64,000 nt of DNA from Bacillota bacterium. Lineage in GTDB: Bacteria > Bacillota > Limnochordia > DUMW01. The notes under the pieces are model-generated. The model was not told the DNA's origin. It did not search any database and was given only the letters and a program-made list of their open reading frames with translations. Below, piece by piece: positions 32,105 to 41,100 of the stretch. The DNA lies in NCBI GenBank assembly GCA_012839765.1, contig DUMW01000068.1:1-64000 (forward strand), written 5' to 3'. The stretch's first letter is position 1; each line of letters opens with the position of its first letter. The position numbers and the translations under genes are program-made.

Positions 32105-33289
32105 CTATTGGAACAAGTTTGTTAACATATTCCGCAGGGTATAGTAGGTGATATGTAGAATGTTACCCCGTTCTACAGGATCACTGGCCAAAAGCTCCGC
32201 CCGGGCCAACTCTTCCCCATCCCGCTTACAGACCAGATAGCCGATCACTTGGCCCTGGTCCAGGGGGGCCACCAGGTCTTCATGGATCACCACTTCCATC
32301 TCCACTTGCCCCGTATCGCCCTTGGGCAGGGTAACGTAGAAGTCGGCACCCAAGACCGCATCCACTTGGTCGGTGGCACTCAAAGGCACCGACACCGGCA
32401 ACCGGAAATCCCCTTTTGCGGTCACCAACTGAGCCTGGAAATTGCGAAAACCGTAATCTAACAGCGAGGAGGCCTCCTGCAGCCGCTGGTCTTCACTCTC
32501 CGCCCCCAGGACCACAGCGATTAACCGTAAATTGTCCCGCAAGGCGGTGACAGCAATGCAGTAGCCCGCCTCGGTGGTGGTACCGGTCTTGAACCCGTCC
32601 ACACCGCTGTACCCATAGGTCTTGCCCCCCACCGTGCGTTCCAAAAGCTTGTTGAGGTTATACAGTTCAATCTGGGGTTTTCGCCCCTCCCGGACCGAAT
32701 AATGATAGGTGGACAAAGCTTCCAAAAGCCCCGGTACCGAAAGGGCATGGCGGCACAGCTTGGCGAGATCCAAAGCGGTGGAATAGTTGGTGGCCTCTTG
32801 GGCTGTATATTCGGCCGGAAGCCCCGTGACATTGGCGAAGGAGGTATTGGTAAGTCCCAGCTCCAAGGCCCGCTGGTTCATCCTTTGGGCAAACTCTGCC
32901 TCGGAACCGGCCAGGTGCTCCGCCAAGGCCACGGCCCCATCGTTGGCAGAACCCACCGCCACACTATAGATCAACTCCTTCACAGTCATCTTCTCGTAGG
33001 GTTCAAGCCAGATCCGGGTCCCCGTCATACTACTGGCGTAGGGGGAAGCCACCACCAGTTCATCAAGGTTCACCACGCCCGCGGCCACATCCTCCAAAAC
33101 CAGCACTAGAGTCATGATCTTAGTAAGGGAGGCAATGGCCCGGGGTTCTTCGGCATTGTGGGCATAGAGTATCCGACCACTTCTGGCATCCATCAACACC
33201 GCGGCGGGACTCTTCAGATCCAAAGCTCCCACCGGTACACAGACCACCACCAGCAAAGCGCAGAGCAGAACAAGTGTCAGATGTCTCAT
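32105..33289 (-). CDS. dacF: D-alanyl-D-alanine carboxypeptidase DacF (low-molecular-weight PBP)
   Basis: A 394-residue exported serine peptidase (S11) that trims pentapeptides of peptidoglycan; in Bacillus DacF controls cross-linking of the spore cortex or germ-cell wall. Signal peptide 1-23. The three penicillin-binding motifs are S54-L-T-K57, S114-A-N116 and K234-T-G236. The PBP5-type C-terminal domain follows from about residue 270, and the last 20 residues (ILHITYYTLRNMLTNLF) may form the amphipathic membrane anchor. ATG 33289 is chosen over the upstream frame because GGAAGGGG and the signal peptide are there. It lies 69 bases after pdp, in the classic order xerD-deoB-(p)dp-dacF-spoIIAA. 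Confidence 0.94.
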   Translation of the reverse strand: MRHLTLVLLCALLVVVCVPVGALDLKSPAAVLMDARSGRILYAHNAEEPRAIASLTKIMTLVLVLEDVAAGVVNLDELVVASPYASSMTGTRIWLEPYEKMTVKELIYSVAVGSANDGAVALAEHLAGSEAEFAQRMNQRALELGLTNTSFANVTGLPAEYTAQEATNYSTALDLAKLCRHALSVPGLLEALSTYHYSVREGRKPQIELYNLNKLLERTVGGKTYGYSGVDGFKTGTTTEAGYCIAVTALRDNLRLIAVVLGAESEDQRLQEASSLLDYGFRNFQAQLVTAKGDFRLPVSVPLSATDQVDAVLGADFYVTLPKGDTGQVEMEVVIHEDLVAPLDQGQVIGYLVCKRDGEELARAELLASDPVERGNILHITYYTLRNMLTNLFQ

Positions 33290-33358
33290 GGCTGTCCCCT
33301 TCCCGCTGTTATCCTGCATTAAAACATATTCTGCCACAAGCGGGATTATCACTTTGGA

Positions 33359-34660
33359 TCAGCCGATGTGATCGATGACGAGTTCCCTTTGGGCTGGCAC
33401 CGCAGGACCGATGACGATGCTTTCGATGAATAGTCTGCCCGCCTCCGTCACCGTGTCGGACCTGTTGGTGTAAAGCCGGACGAGGGGCTGCCCCTTCTCA
33501 ACATAAGCCCCCCTCTTCACCAAAAGCTCAAGGCCAGCACCAAGGTCAATCTCATCCTCCTTGGTGGCCCGACCGGCCCCAAGCAGCATCGCGGCAGTGC
33601 CCACTTTCTCCGCGTCGATCTCCTGGACAAAGCCAGCCTCTTGGGCCCGGATCTCTTCCTTGTAGGCACTTTGGGGCAAAAGATCGTAATCCGAGATAAC
33701 CTTTGGCTCTCCTCCCTGGGCTTGAACAATGGCCATAAACCTCTCCAAGGCCACGCCCTTGGTCAAGTTGTCCCGAGCCAGCTTTCGGCCCGTATCTAGC
33801 TGAACCCCTCGACTCAAAAACAGGGCCCAGGCCGCCAATTCCACACAAAGGAGGGTGAGATCCTCAGGACCGCGTCCTTTGAGGGTCTCGATGGCCTCGC
33901 GCACTTCCAGGCTGTTTCCCACCGCATAGCCCAAGGGTTGAGACATATCCGTGAGAAGGGCAACGGTCCTAATGTCACTGGCCCTACCGATCTCCACCAT
34001 CAGTTGGGCAAGCGTCCGGGCTTTCTCTAGATCCTTCATAAAGGCACCACTGCCCACCTTCACGTCCAACACCAAAGCCCGGGCCCCACTGGCGATCTTC
34101 TTACTCATGACACTGGCGGCAATGAGGGGCAAACTCTCCACAGTCCCGGTCACATCCCGCAAATGGTACAACCGCTGATCCACCGGTACAAGGGTCTTGG
34201 TATGGCCGGCCATCACGGCCTTAAGCCGTCGGACTTGGGTTAGGATTTCCTCCGGAGACAGGGCAGTATTGAATCCAGGGATGGATTCCAGTTTGTCAAT
34301 GGTGCCGCCGGTATGTCCCAGGCCCCTGCCGGACAGCTTCACCACCGGTACGTCCAAGGAAGCCAAAAGAGGGACCAGCACAATGGTGGTCTTGTCCCCT
34401 ACACCACCGGTGGAATGCTTGTCCACAGGTGTCCCGGGAATACAGTGCAAATCCAGACGGTCGCTCTGCTCCACCATGGCCCGTGTGAAAAAGTGTGTCT
34501 CCTCGGGGGTCAGTCCGTTGAAATACACCGCCATCAGAAAGGCACTCATCTGGTAATCGGGGATGCGCCCGGCACCATACTCCCTCACAAGCCAAGTCAG
34601 TTCCTCCGCCGATAGGGTCTTGCCATCACGTTTGGCCCGGATGATATCAACTGCGCGCAC
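33359..34660 (-). CDS. pdp: Pyrimidine-nucleoside phosphorylase
   Basis: A 433-residue enzyme that splits uridine, thymidine and deoxyuridine with phosphate to base and (deoxy)ribose 1-phosphate. Family signature is KLSGRGLGHTGGTIDKLESI; the nucleoside-binding VDKHSTGGVGDKTT loop is intact; the C-terminal domain begins near residue 345. GTG 34660 is taken as start: it gives MRAVDIIRAKRDGK, the usual beginning, and AGGAGGTG stands six bases upstream. The earlier GTG at 34669 lies inside that ribosome binding site. It overlaps the deoB end by 14 bases. Bacillus has a purine phosphorylase (pupG) in this position, so the pyrimidine enzyme is a variation seen in other Bacillota. Confidence 0.94.
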   Translation of the reverse strand: MRAVDIIRAKRDGKTLSAEELTWLVREYGAGRIPDYQMSAFLMAVYFNGLTPEETHFFTRAMVEQSDRLDLHCIPGTPVDKHSTGGVGDKTTIVLVPLLASLDVPVVKLSGRGLGHTGGTIDKLESIPGFNTALSPEEILTQVRRLKAVMAGHTKTLVPVDQRLYHLRDVTGTVESLPLIAASVMSKKIASGARALVLDVKVGSGAFMKDLEKARTLAQLMVEIGRASDIRTVALLTDMSQPLGYAVGNSLEVREAIETLKGRGPEDLTLLCVELAAWALFLSRGVQLDTGRKLARDNLTKGVALERFMAIVQAQGGEPKVISDYDLLPQSAYKEEIRAQEAGFVQEIDAEKVGTAAMLLGAGRATKEDEIDLGAGLELLVKRGAYVEKGQPLVRLYTNRSDTVTEAGRLFIESIVIGPAVPAQRELVIDHIG

Positions 34661-35843
34661 TGGCCCCACCTCCTAAGATGTCCCGCAGGAAACTTTGGGC
34701 ATTAAACCGGGGGATAAGCCCAAAGAATTCACTGATGGTAGCCGCCACATCGGAAAAGGTCTGGCGGACTCCTAGATTCTTCCCCAACCCCCGCTTGGGC
34801 GTAAAGGCAAGAAGGGGTACATACTCCCGGGAATGATCGGTACTGGTAGTGGTGGGATCACAACCGTGATCCGCGGTGATAATGCACAAATCCTCGTCGC
34901 GCAAAACACCCAAGAGCTTCGGCAAAAGGCTATCCACCTCTGCCAAGGCTTTAGCAAATCCCTCTGGATCATTACGATGGCCGTATAGGGTATCAAAGTC
35001 CACACAATTAGCCCAGATCAATCCTTGATCCGCGTCCTGTAGCCAAGCGGCGGTTTGGAGGATGATCTCCCGGTTATCCTTGCCGGGCAGCTTCTCGGTA
35101 ATGCCCCGCTGGGCGAAGATATCCGGGATCTTCCCCACTCCACAGACCGGGTACCCGGCTTCACTGAGGATATCTAGCAACGTTGGTGCCGGAGGTGGCA
35201 GGCTGAAGTCGCGCCGGCGGGGGGTTCGGGTGTACCCGGTGGTTTCATCCCCGATGAAAGGCCGCGCAATCACCCGGGCTACCCCGTGTTCCCCCACCAA
35301 GATCCCTCTTGCCACCTCGCACAGTTCATACAGTCGCTCTGGGGGAATGACCTCCTCATGGGCGGCAATCTGAAAGACACTGTCCGCGGAAGTATAAATG
35401 ATGGGCTTGCCCGTTCGCACATGCTCACTACCCAGGTCCTCAATAATCTTTGTACCGGAGGCGGGATAGTTCCCCAGAATCCCGATCCCGATCGCCTTCA
35501 CAAACCGGTCCACCACTTCCTCAGGAAAACCCTCCGGGTATGTGGGAAAGGGTTTAAAGACCGGTACACCTGCAATCTCCCAGTGACCGGTGGTAGTATC
35601 CTTGCCCGCAGAAACCTCTTGCATTTTGCCGAAAAAGGCCCGGGGTGCAGTCACCGTCTTCACGCCGCAAATCTCTATGATGTTCCCCAAGCCTAACTGT
35701 TCCAGATGGGGCAACGGCAATCCACCTACGACCTTGGCCACATTTCGCAGGGTATTGCTGCCTTGATCGCCATACTCGGCCGCATCGGGTAGTTCACCAA
35801 CACCAACACCGTCTAGCACTAGGATTACAGCTCGTTTGGACAT
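34647..35843 (-). CDS. deoB: Phosphopentomutase
   Basis: A 398-residue alkaline-phosphatase-superfamily mutase that converts (deoxy)ribose 1-phosphate to 5-phosphate, continuing the pathway begun by pdp. Metal and catalytic motifs are VLDGVGVGELPDA (Asp11), GSNTLRN, DFDTLYGHRNDP and ITADHGCDPT with the final STDHSREYVP. Length is normal. It starts 14 bases after xerD with AAAGGAGG upstream and overlaps pdp by 14 bases, so the three are cotranscribed. Confidence 0.95.
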   Translation of the reverse strand: MSKRAVILVLDGVGVGELPDAAEYGDQGSNTLRNVAKVVGGLPLPHLEQLGLGNIIEICGVKTVTAPRAFFGKMQEVSAGKDTTTGHWEIAGVPVFKPFPTYPEGFPEEVVDRFVKAIGIGILGNYPASGTKIIEDLGSEHVRTGKPIIYTSADSVFQIAAHEEVIPPERLYELCEVARGILVGEHGVARVIARPFIGDETTGYTRTPRRRDFSLPPPAPTLLDILSEAGYPVCGVGKIPDIFAQRGITEKLPGKDNREIILQTAAWLQDADQGLIWANCVDFDTLYGHRNDPEGFAKALAEVDSLLPKLLGVLRDEDLCIITADHGCDPTTTSTDHSREYVPLLAFTPKRGLGKNLGVRQTFSDVAATISEFFGLIPRFNAQSFLRDILGGGASARS

Positions 35844-35857
35844 GGTTGTGCCTCCTT

Positions 35858-36739
35858 TTAGGCCCGGGGATGGGTCTGGTCATAGGCTTGACGCAAGTGG
35901 GCCTTGGTTAAGTGGGTGTAAATCTGGGTGGTGGAAATGTCCACATGTCCTAGCATCTCCTGAACGGAACGGAGATCTGCACCGTTCTCCAAAAGATGCG
36001 TCGCAAAGGAGTGCCGCAGGGTATGGGGCGAAATCTCCTTCCTCAGACCTGCGATCTTAGCCGCCTCCTTGGTCACCTTCCAAACACTCTGTCTGCTCAG
36101 CCGATTGCCAAAGCGATTGATGAAAAGACACTGGCTCTTCGGTTGCCGATGGATTTCCCCGCGACGCTGTACATACCGTTCCAACCATTGTAGAGCTACA
36201 TTTCCCACGGGCACCAGCCGCTCCCTGGATCCTTTTCCATAACATACAATAAAGCCCTCGTCCCAGTCCACATCATCCCCCTTGAGGTTAATCAATTCCG
36301 AAACCCGCAAGCCTGCACTGTATAAAACCTCCAGCATGGCGCGGTTTCGAATCTGGGTGGGTGTATCGGTGGGCATTCGGTCCAACAGGCGGGTCACCTC
36401 TTCCATGGAGAGGATCTCCGGTAAGAGATGCTCCTGTTTAGGGGCTGTAAGCTGTTCCGTGGGATCTTCGGTTATGTTGCCGCTATTTCGATGGAAACCA
36501 TAGAAGGACCGCAGGGCATTCATTCGCCGGGCCATCGTAGCGGAGCTTAACCCCCGCTTTTTTTGGTCCACAAGATAGGCCAGGATCACCGTTTGATCCA
36601 CCTGTAACAAGGAACACCCGACCCCCGTCACAAACTGACGAAAGTCCTCCAAATCCCTGCGGTAGGCATCCACCGTGTTCGCCGACAACCCCCGTTCCAA
36701 GGCCAGGTAATGTACAAAGTTCTCCACTGCTTCCACCAT
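35858..36739 (-). CDS. xerD: Tyrosine recombinase XerD
   Basis: A 293-residue site-specific recombinase that resolves chromosome dimers at dif together with XerC/CodV. All catalytic residues are in place: Arg145 (SAGLRVSEL), Lys169 (YGKGSRERLVP), His239-x-x-Arg242 (HTLRHSFATHLL), His265 (LGHVDISTTQ) and nucleophile Tyr274 (YTHL). The N-terminal SAM-like DNA-binding domain covers residues 1-85. Its position before deoB is the ancestral one, so it is the housekeeping XerD and not an integrase of the adjacent island. A TACAAT -10-like element lies upstream but without a good -35. Confidence 0.95.
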   Translation of the reverse strand: MVEAVENFVHYLALERGLSANTVDAYRRDLEDFRQFVTGVGCSLLQVDQTVILAYLVDQKKRGLSSATMARRMNALRSFYGFHRNSGNITEDPTEQLTAPKQEHLLPEILSMEEVTRLLDRMPTDTPTQIRNRAMLEVLYSAGLRVSELINLKGDDVDWDEGFIVCYGKGSRERLVPVGNVALQWLERYVQRRGEIHRQPKSQCLFINRFGNRLSRQSVWKVTKEAAKIAGLRKEISPHTLRHSFATHLLENGADLRSVQEMLGHVDISTTQIYTHLTKAHLRQAYDQTHPRA

Positions 36740-37444
36740 CGCGTGCCCTCCTTCGCGTCAACCATATTGTACCACGGGTCAACCCTTGTCTACTACTAAG
36801 GACGCCCCATCTTGGAAACGGCGTCAGAAGCGATTTTCTGGAGGATGGGGTTCTTTCCTAGCAGACAGCATTCTAATCTACTTCTAGCCATAGGATGCAA
36901 AGATTCAAGACTATCCTTCAAGGTCCATTCGCTATGCCCCGTAAAGATTTCACCAGTCACGGGCAATGGGGTTTCTTGGTTTCACCCCTCGACCGCCTGA
37001 AAGGGTCATAGGAGCTAAACTACTCGGTTACTCTTCCAAAGTCTTCGCGTGGTCGCATGGACAAGACACCACCATGCCTAAAGACGTGGTCACAAGGATT
37101 CTAGGGAGATAAGACGAGGAGAGAAGAACAACTGCAGATAGATGATGGCTTACGGCGATCGATACTCACGAAAGACGGAAGTTCCTATTGCCATCGGCTT
37201 TCGCACCGAACACAAAATCATAAAGGCGAGGCTAATTAGATACGGGGTTCCGACAGTACCTTCAAGAACATCATCAGAGGGATTGGTAACAGGCGGAGGA
37301 ACGATGGTTCCCTACAAGATTGTTCGGAGGCTTTGACCTGCAAACAGAACCACCCATGACAGATAGGTAACGATGTTAGTAGCGCCTTGACCCCTCTGCC
37401 CTGCAGCCCCCATACGAGGGGCTGCAGGGACAATAGGGAAGACA
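36740..37444. other. Junction region between xerD and the carbohydrate island
   Basis: About 700 bases with no supported gene. It holds the xerD promoter region at the left and the 12-bp hairpin at 37399-37429 at the right. No integrase, tRNA or clear direct repeat that would mark an insertion end is visible by eye. Confidence 0.5.
37399..37429 (-). terminator. Strong hairpin after the sugar-binding protein gene
   Basis: CCCTGCAGCCCC (37399-37410) pairs perfectly with GGGGCTGCAGGG (37418-37429) around a seven-base loop, 16 bases past the stop at 37445. No T tract follows on the minus strand, so it could terminate weakly or protect the 3' end of the mRNA. Confidence 0.55.
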
Positions 37445-38713
37445 CTATCTCCCTTCTTCCAACAAAAACTGTAATTCTTCTCTAAGTTTGAGCAGGGCGT
37501 TACCAGGGGCCTCTTCACCCTTCATCGCCCTTTCCACGGCACTACCCACTACGTTCATATCGAAGACACCCCTGCGGCTGAGCACCACACTGTGTTCCAC
37601 GGCGCTGATAATCACCGGCCAGTAGGGATGCAGTTCAAAGTTGATGGGATCAGCATTTGCCGCGGGAGAGGTGGAGACACGACCCTGTTGCTGAATGAAC
37701 CAGGCACCACCTTCCGGTGCCACCGCCACCCATTTCAGCAGCTCCCAAGCCAGTTCTACATCCTTCGTCCCTGCGGGAATACCATAACCCCATGCTGGAT
37801 CGACACTGGTTCGGATGGGCTCCCCATCGGGACGGGGCCTAAGGGCCATACCGATGGGGTATGTGGGGCTATTGCTCATGATCTCGTAATAAGCATAGTC
37901 GGCCCCGGTAAACATGGCCAATCGATCATTAATCATGGCCTGGAGGTAGCCGCCGTTCCGATTGATAAAGTTGGCACTTTCCGCCGCGTTGCCCGCCAGC
38001 CGCTGGTCGAAATCCAGCATCCAGGTGAGCACATCTACGGCCCGCTGGAAATCCGGCAAGGGCTCATCGTCAAGGGATATCAAGGTACTGCCCCACTGCT
38101 CCAGGTAAGTCAGCAGGTTGTATGCCCGGTTCATCGCTCCGTGCCCCGTCACGTTCACCCCCAACATCATCAGGTTACCATCGGGGGATTTCTGCGTAAG
38201 TCTTTGGGCCACAGTAAAAAGCTCACTATGGGTGGTGGGCGGTTGATCTGGATCCAAACCCGCCTCGGCAAACAGGTCACGGTTATAGTAGATGAGATGG
38301 TGGGTGCCCATCAGTTTGGGCAGGTAGTAAACTTGGCCATCATAGGTCACCTGATCCAACACGCTAGGATAGATCAGATCGGCCAGCTCTGCCCCATAGT
38401 TAGTTACACTCAGTTCGTTCAAGGCCAATAGTGCGCCCTTCTCTCCTAGGTAGGGATCGTTGCCCACCATACATACGTCCGGGGCCACCCCGGCCACAAC
38501 CGCAGCAATTAGCCGTTCACCCAGCTGATTGGGATCGTATACGGAATCCACCACTTTCACACCGGGGTGAGCCGCCTCAAAGCGATCCAACACTTCCCGG
38601 ACCAGCGCGGTGCGCGTTCCGGTCCAACCATGCCAAAGGGTTAGGACCTTTTCAGCAGAGGCAGTGGTACCAATCAACAAACACACAAGAAGTGTCAACA
38701 GTATCTTTTTCAT
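37445..38713 (-). CDS. ABC transporter sugar-binding protein, family 1 (periplasmic type)
   Basis: A 422-residue extracytoplasmic binding protein. Signal peptide 1-20 (ends TTASA) without a lipobox. The mature part begins KVLTLWHGWTGTRTALV, then RFEAAHPGVKV, VAPDVCMVGND and the usual YYLPKLMGTHHLIYYNRDLF ligand-site region. It belongs to a different subgroup from the two binding proteins of the left cluster. AGGAGG precedes the ATG by eight bases. It is the leftmost gene of the island, divergent from the LacI gene at 39636, which may control it. No permease gene is near. Confidence 0.9.
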   Translation of the reverse strand: MKKILLTLLVCLLIGTTASAEKVLTLWHGWTGTRTALVREVLDRFEAAHPGVKVVDSVYDPNQLGERLIAAVVAGVAPDVCMVGNDPYLGEKGALLALNELSVTNYGAELADLIYPSVLDQVTYDGQVYYLPKLMGTHHLIYYNRDLFAEAGLDPDQPPTTHSELFTVAQRLTQKSPDGNLMMLGVNVTGHGAMNRAYNLLTYLEQWGSTLISLDDEPLPDFQRAVDVLTWMLDFDQRLAGNAAESANFINRNGGYLQAMINDRLAMFTGADYAYYEIMSNSPTYPIGMALRPRPDGEPIRTSVDPAWGYGIPAGTKDVELAWELLKWVAVAPEGGAWFIQQQGRVSTSPAANADPINFELHPYWPVIISAVEHSVVLSRRGVFDMNVVGSAVERAMKGEEAPGNALLKLREELQFLLEEGR

Positions 38714-39134
38714 TTCTTATCCTCCTTACAAATGTGATAACTCCGCAGTGTGCTGCTAACCAGCGATCACCTCCGTCCCATGATCCATAGGCTTCCCAAG
38801 AAAACCCTTCCAACTTATTGTCCAACCTCCAGGCAGCCAATCCCGCTGGGGTTCTGGTACCCGCGTTAACGCTGCAAGAAGCACTGGTTTCACTAACCAA
38901 AACCACAACGGCAGCAACGCCTTCCGAGTCTGTTCCGGCGTTTTCCACAACCCCACGGAAACAACTATATGAGAACGCTGCCAGGTAAATCCAAGGCCTC
39001 TTCTTTCCACATCGAAAACTACATTGGTTTGTGTTGCACCCCCGCTTCCTAACGCTGTCTGCAAAAAGTGGTAAACTCGTAGAGAATTGCAGATACAACG
39101 AATAATCCCTTTGGGGGACAACGCCGATACGTGA

Positions 39135-39371
39135 TCAGAATACAAATTTGTATCCAATTGCATCAATCGGGTCTATCAATATCCAGCAAGATGCGACTGT
39201 GGATGCAATCGTTCCACCTATTGTAATAAGTATTATAAACCATCCCGTAGGCGGTGGCAAGAGATTGTTACCTTGGTTAGCTTTGCCATAGACGCGTTTA
39301 ACTGTTGAAAAAGGGCGCAGGTACTTGCAATACTTGTCATTGATCTCCTCCCATCTCTCCTTCCGGAACAA
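39135..39371 (-). CDS. Possible small single-pass membrane protein
   Basis: A 78-codon open frame with a TTG start. Its first ~40 residues are basic and polar (DKYCKYLRPFSTVKRVYGK), followed by a convincing membrane helix (GWFIILITIGGTIAS and further hydrophobic residues, about 43-66) and a short tail. I know no family for it. The start has no strong ribosome binding site, and the base composition differs from its neighbours. It could be a real small gene of foreign origin, a fragment, or chance. Confidence 0.3.
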   Translation of the reverse strand: MFRKERWEEINDKYCKYLRPFSTVKRVYGKANQGNNLLPPPTGWFIILITIGGTIASTVASCWILIDPIDAIGYKFVF

Positions 39372-39574
39372 TTTGGCCTGGCGTCGGTGGATGCTGGTTC
39401 AGTAGAGTCGCAAAAGCTGAGGAAGAAGTCTTCCGCTCGCCTTTCTATTCCCGAAAACGAGTCTTGCAGCATTCCGACAGTGTTGTTAGAACCGCACCGT
39501 TTGCCCACCGTTATATCCTCTTGTTACCGGCCTTGGGCAAACTCCATACGGCAAAAAAGTAAGTATGCCCAGCC

Positions 39575-39603
39575 TTGACAATCTTACATGCAAACGTTAC
39601 ACT
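39575..39603 (+). promoter_or_regulatory. Sigma-A promoter of the plus-strand LacI gene
   Basis: TTGACA (39575-39580), a 17-base spacer and TACACT (39598-39603), 33 bases before the start codon. The palindromic AACGTT overlaps the spacer end and -10, within TGCAAACGTTACA, where a LacI-type repressor could bind and control its own gene; the flanks are only partly symmetrical. Confidence 0.8.
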
Positions 39604-39635
39604 TGTCTTATCTGGGAGAAAAAGGGTGATGCTCC

Positions 39636-40664
39636 ATGGGTGCTACACTGAAGGATATTGCGCAAGAAGCAGGTGTTTCCGTTTCCACAGTTTCCCGCAT
39701 TCTCAATACAGGCCATGCAGACAAGTTCCGTCCAAGTACTGTGGAACGTATTCGCGCCATCGCCGCCAAGCACGGGTATCAGCCTAATTTTCAGGCTAGA
39801 CAGTTGCGCATGCAATCCCAGGAAGCCCTACCCCCGGTACAGACCAAAGTCGCGGAACTGGGCTATGCCCTGAAAGTTCCCAATACCCAGGCTAGTATGC
39901 CTATTCATCTGCCAATCATCAATGGTGTTGAAGAAGAGGCAACACGGTTGGGATATCGGGTGAGTTTCCGACAATACCTGACGAATCTTGAGGGGGAGTA
40001 TTACGTCGACGAAGTCTGTGCCTACCTAGAACAGGGCAATGGTCTCATCATCATTGGTACCCCCGAGGGCAAAGAACGGACTATCCTGGCCCAGTACCGG
40101 AAAAACCTCGTCGTGGCCTACGGTGACCTTTGGCAAGAAGAAGTGGACTCCATTGAAGAAGACGATGTTACAGGAAACAGGGAACTGGTGGATTATCTTG
40201 TGGCAAAGGGTCATCAACGGATCGCTCTCATCGGGGGTTTTGAGAACGACCATCGTTGGCGCAGTCTGCTGGCAGCCCTGGGGGAACACGGCATTACACC
40301 ACCTGATCAGTACATAAGACAATGTGAATACCTCTACGACCGCGCCTATCAGGCCGCCAAGGAAATGGTGGAACTGCCCACACCACCCACAGCAGTCTGC
40401 GCGTCTTCCGACATTATGGCTGCGGCCGCCATCAAGGCCTTGAAGGACGCCGGGGTGCGGGTGCCTGAGGATATGGCCGTGACGGGCTTTGGAGATATTA
40501 GCATCGCCCGATCAATGGATCCCCCTCTGACCACGGTGCGCATGGAACTAACCCTGATGGGCCAAATTGCAGTACGCTTGCTGCAGGAACGGCTCTTGAA
40601 TCTCCGGGACAAACCAGTCTACGTAAAAACCCCGGCCAAACTGGTGGTAAGAAGCTCAGCTTAG
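39636..40664 (+). CDS. LacI-family transcriptional regulator
   Basis: A 342-residue sugar-responsive repressor. The DNA-binding helix-turn-helix and hinge are at residues 3-60 (LKDIAQEAGVSVSTVSRILN, PSTVERIRAIAAKHGYQPN). The periplasmic-binding-protein-like effector domain follows; the C-terminal half has the usual AVTGFGDISIARSMDPPLTTV. It is the only plus-strand gene of the island. It is convergent with the gene at 41101 and divergent from the sugar-binding protein gene, so it could regulate either. Effector unknown. Confidence 0.92.
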   Translation: MGATLKDIAQEAGVSVSTVSRILNTGHADKFRPSTVERIRAIAAKHGYQPNFQARQLRMQSQEALPPVQTKVAELGYALKVPNTQASMPIHLPIINGVEEEATRLGYRVSFRQYLTNLEGEYYVDEVCAYLEQGNGLIIIGTPEGKERTILAQYRKNLVVAYGDLWQEEVDSIEEDDVTGNRELVDYLVAKGHQRIALIGGFENDHRWRSLLAALGEHGITPPDQYIRQCEYLYDRAYQAAKEMVELPTPPTAVCASSDIMAAAAIKALKDAGVRVPEDMAVTGFGDISIARSMDPPLTTVRMELTLMGQIAVRLLQERLLNLRDKPVYVKTPAKLVVRSSA

Positions 40665-40708
40665 AAACCGACAGTTAGCGATTGAGATCCTAAGGATTTG
40701 CCTTTGAT

Positions 40709-40747
40709 GCCTTTTCTGACAACCACGAGATGTGAATCAGAAAAGGC
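40709..40747 (+). terminator. Terminator-like hairpin after the LacI gene
   Basis: GCCTTTTCTGA (40709-40719) pairs perfectly with TCAGAAAAGGC (40737-40747) around a 17-base loop, 45 bases past the stop. A mixed T-rich stretch (TTCTTTCTT) follows. Intrinsic termination is likely but not strong. Confidence 0.6.
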
Positions 40748-40894
40748 CATTCTTTCTTCCGCCATGTTGGCCACCGGGCAACCCTAGTACTGGGTCGAAA
40801 GCCTTTAGGCGCCTTCCCTACACTGTACGACCGGGAAGTGAGCAAACAGCAGAGGGATTCTCTTAGTAAACCATAGATGACGACCCATCAGTCA

Positions 40895-40938
40895 AAAAGA
40901 GCAGCCGCATCCTAACCCTGGCAGGACTAGGATGCAGC
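40895..40938 (-). terminator. Intrinsic terminator of the island operon
   Basis: On the minus strand GCATCCTA (with two to three further pairs) and TAGGATGC form a stem around a 13-base loop, followed by CTGCTCTTTTTG. It lies about 160 bases past the stop of the gene at 41101, the last gene of the right-to-left island run. Confidence 0.6.
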
Positions 40939-41100
40939 AAACCTGCTGTTGTCTTTCACCGTTACTGCACTTCTCGTCAACCCACTTGGTAATCCCAATT
41001 GTGACGATTAGGTTAATCTTACAGAGACAACCGCAAGACCGTCAACTGTGGTGCAGTACCGAAGGATTTAGCTTTCAAAAGACCCCGAATTGTTTATGTA

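Larger units (their letters stand above)
38714..39635. other. Divergent intergenic region between a binding protein gene and a LacI gene
   Basis: About 920 bases, AT-richer than the surroundings around 39130-39300. It holds a 10-bp palindrome GCGTTAACGC at 38863-38872, a possible small gene at 39135-39371 (minus) and the promoter of the plus-strand LacI gene. Another open frame at 38756-39166 (minus) is judged spurious. Confidence 0.45.
40665..41100. other. Convergent intergenic region with two terminators
   Basis: Lies between the ends of the plus-strand LacI gene and the minus-strand gene at 41101. It holds a hairpin for each direction (40709-40747 and 40895-40938) and nothing else that I can support. 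Confidence 0.6.

Noticed and set aside
34667-34669. GTG as start of pdp
   Set aside because: It is part of the AGGAGGTG ribosome binding site; the GTG nine bases later gives the normal N-terminus and good spacing.
35858-36739. The tyrosine recombinase as integrase of the adjacent island
   Set aside because: It is in the conserved xerD-deoB-dacF-spoIIA order and has the XerD length and motifs, so it is the housekeeping enzyme.
38756-39166. 136-codon minus-strand frame between the binding protein and LacI genes
   Set aside because: No family-like features, overlaps the 39135 frame out of phase, and occupies the likely promoter region of the binding protein gene.
39589-39602. Catabolite-repression (cre) site at the LacI promoter
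   Set aside because: The CG-centred AACGTT core is there but four of the defined outer positions do not match the cre consensus; at best an autoregulatory site.
40995-41002. TTGTGACG as another copy of the left-cluster operator
   Set aside because: It lies between two convergent gene ends, without the TTTTGCCC box or the second repeat; likely chance.
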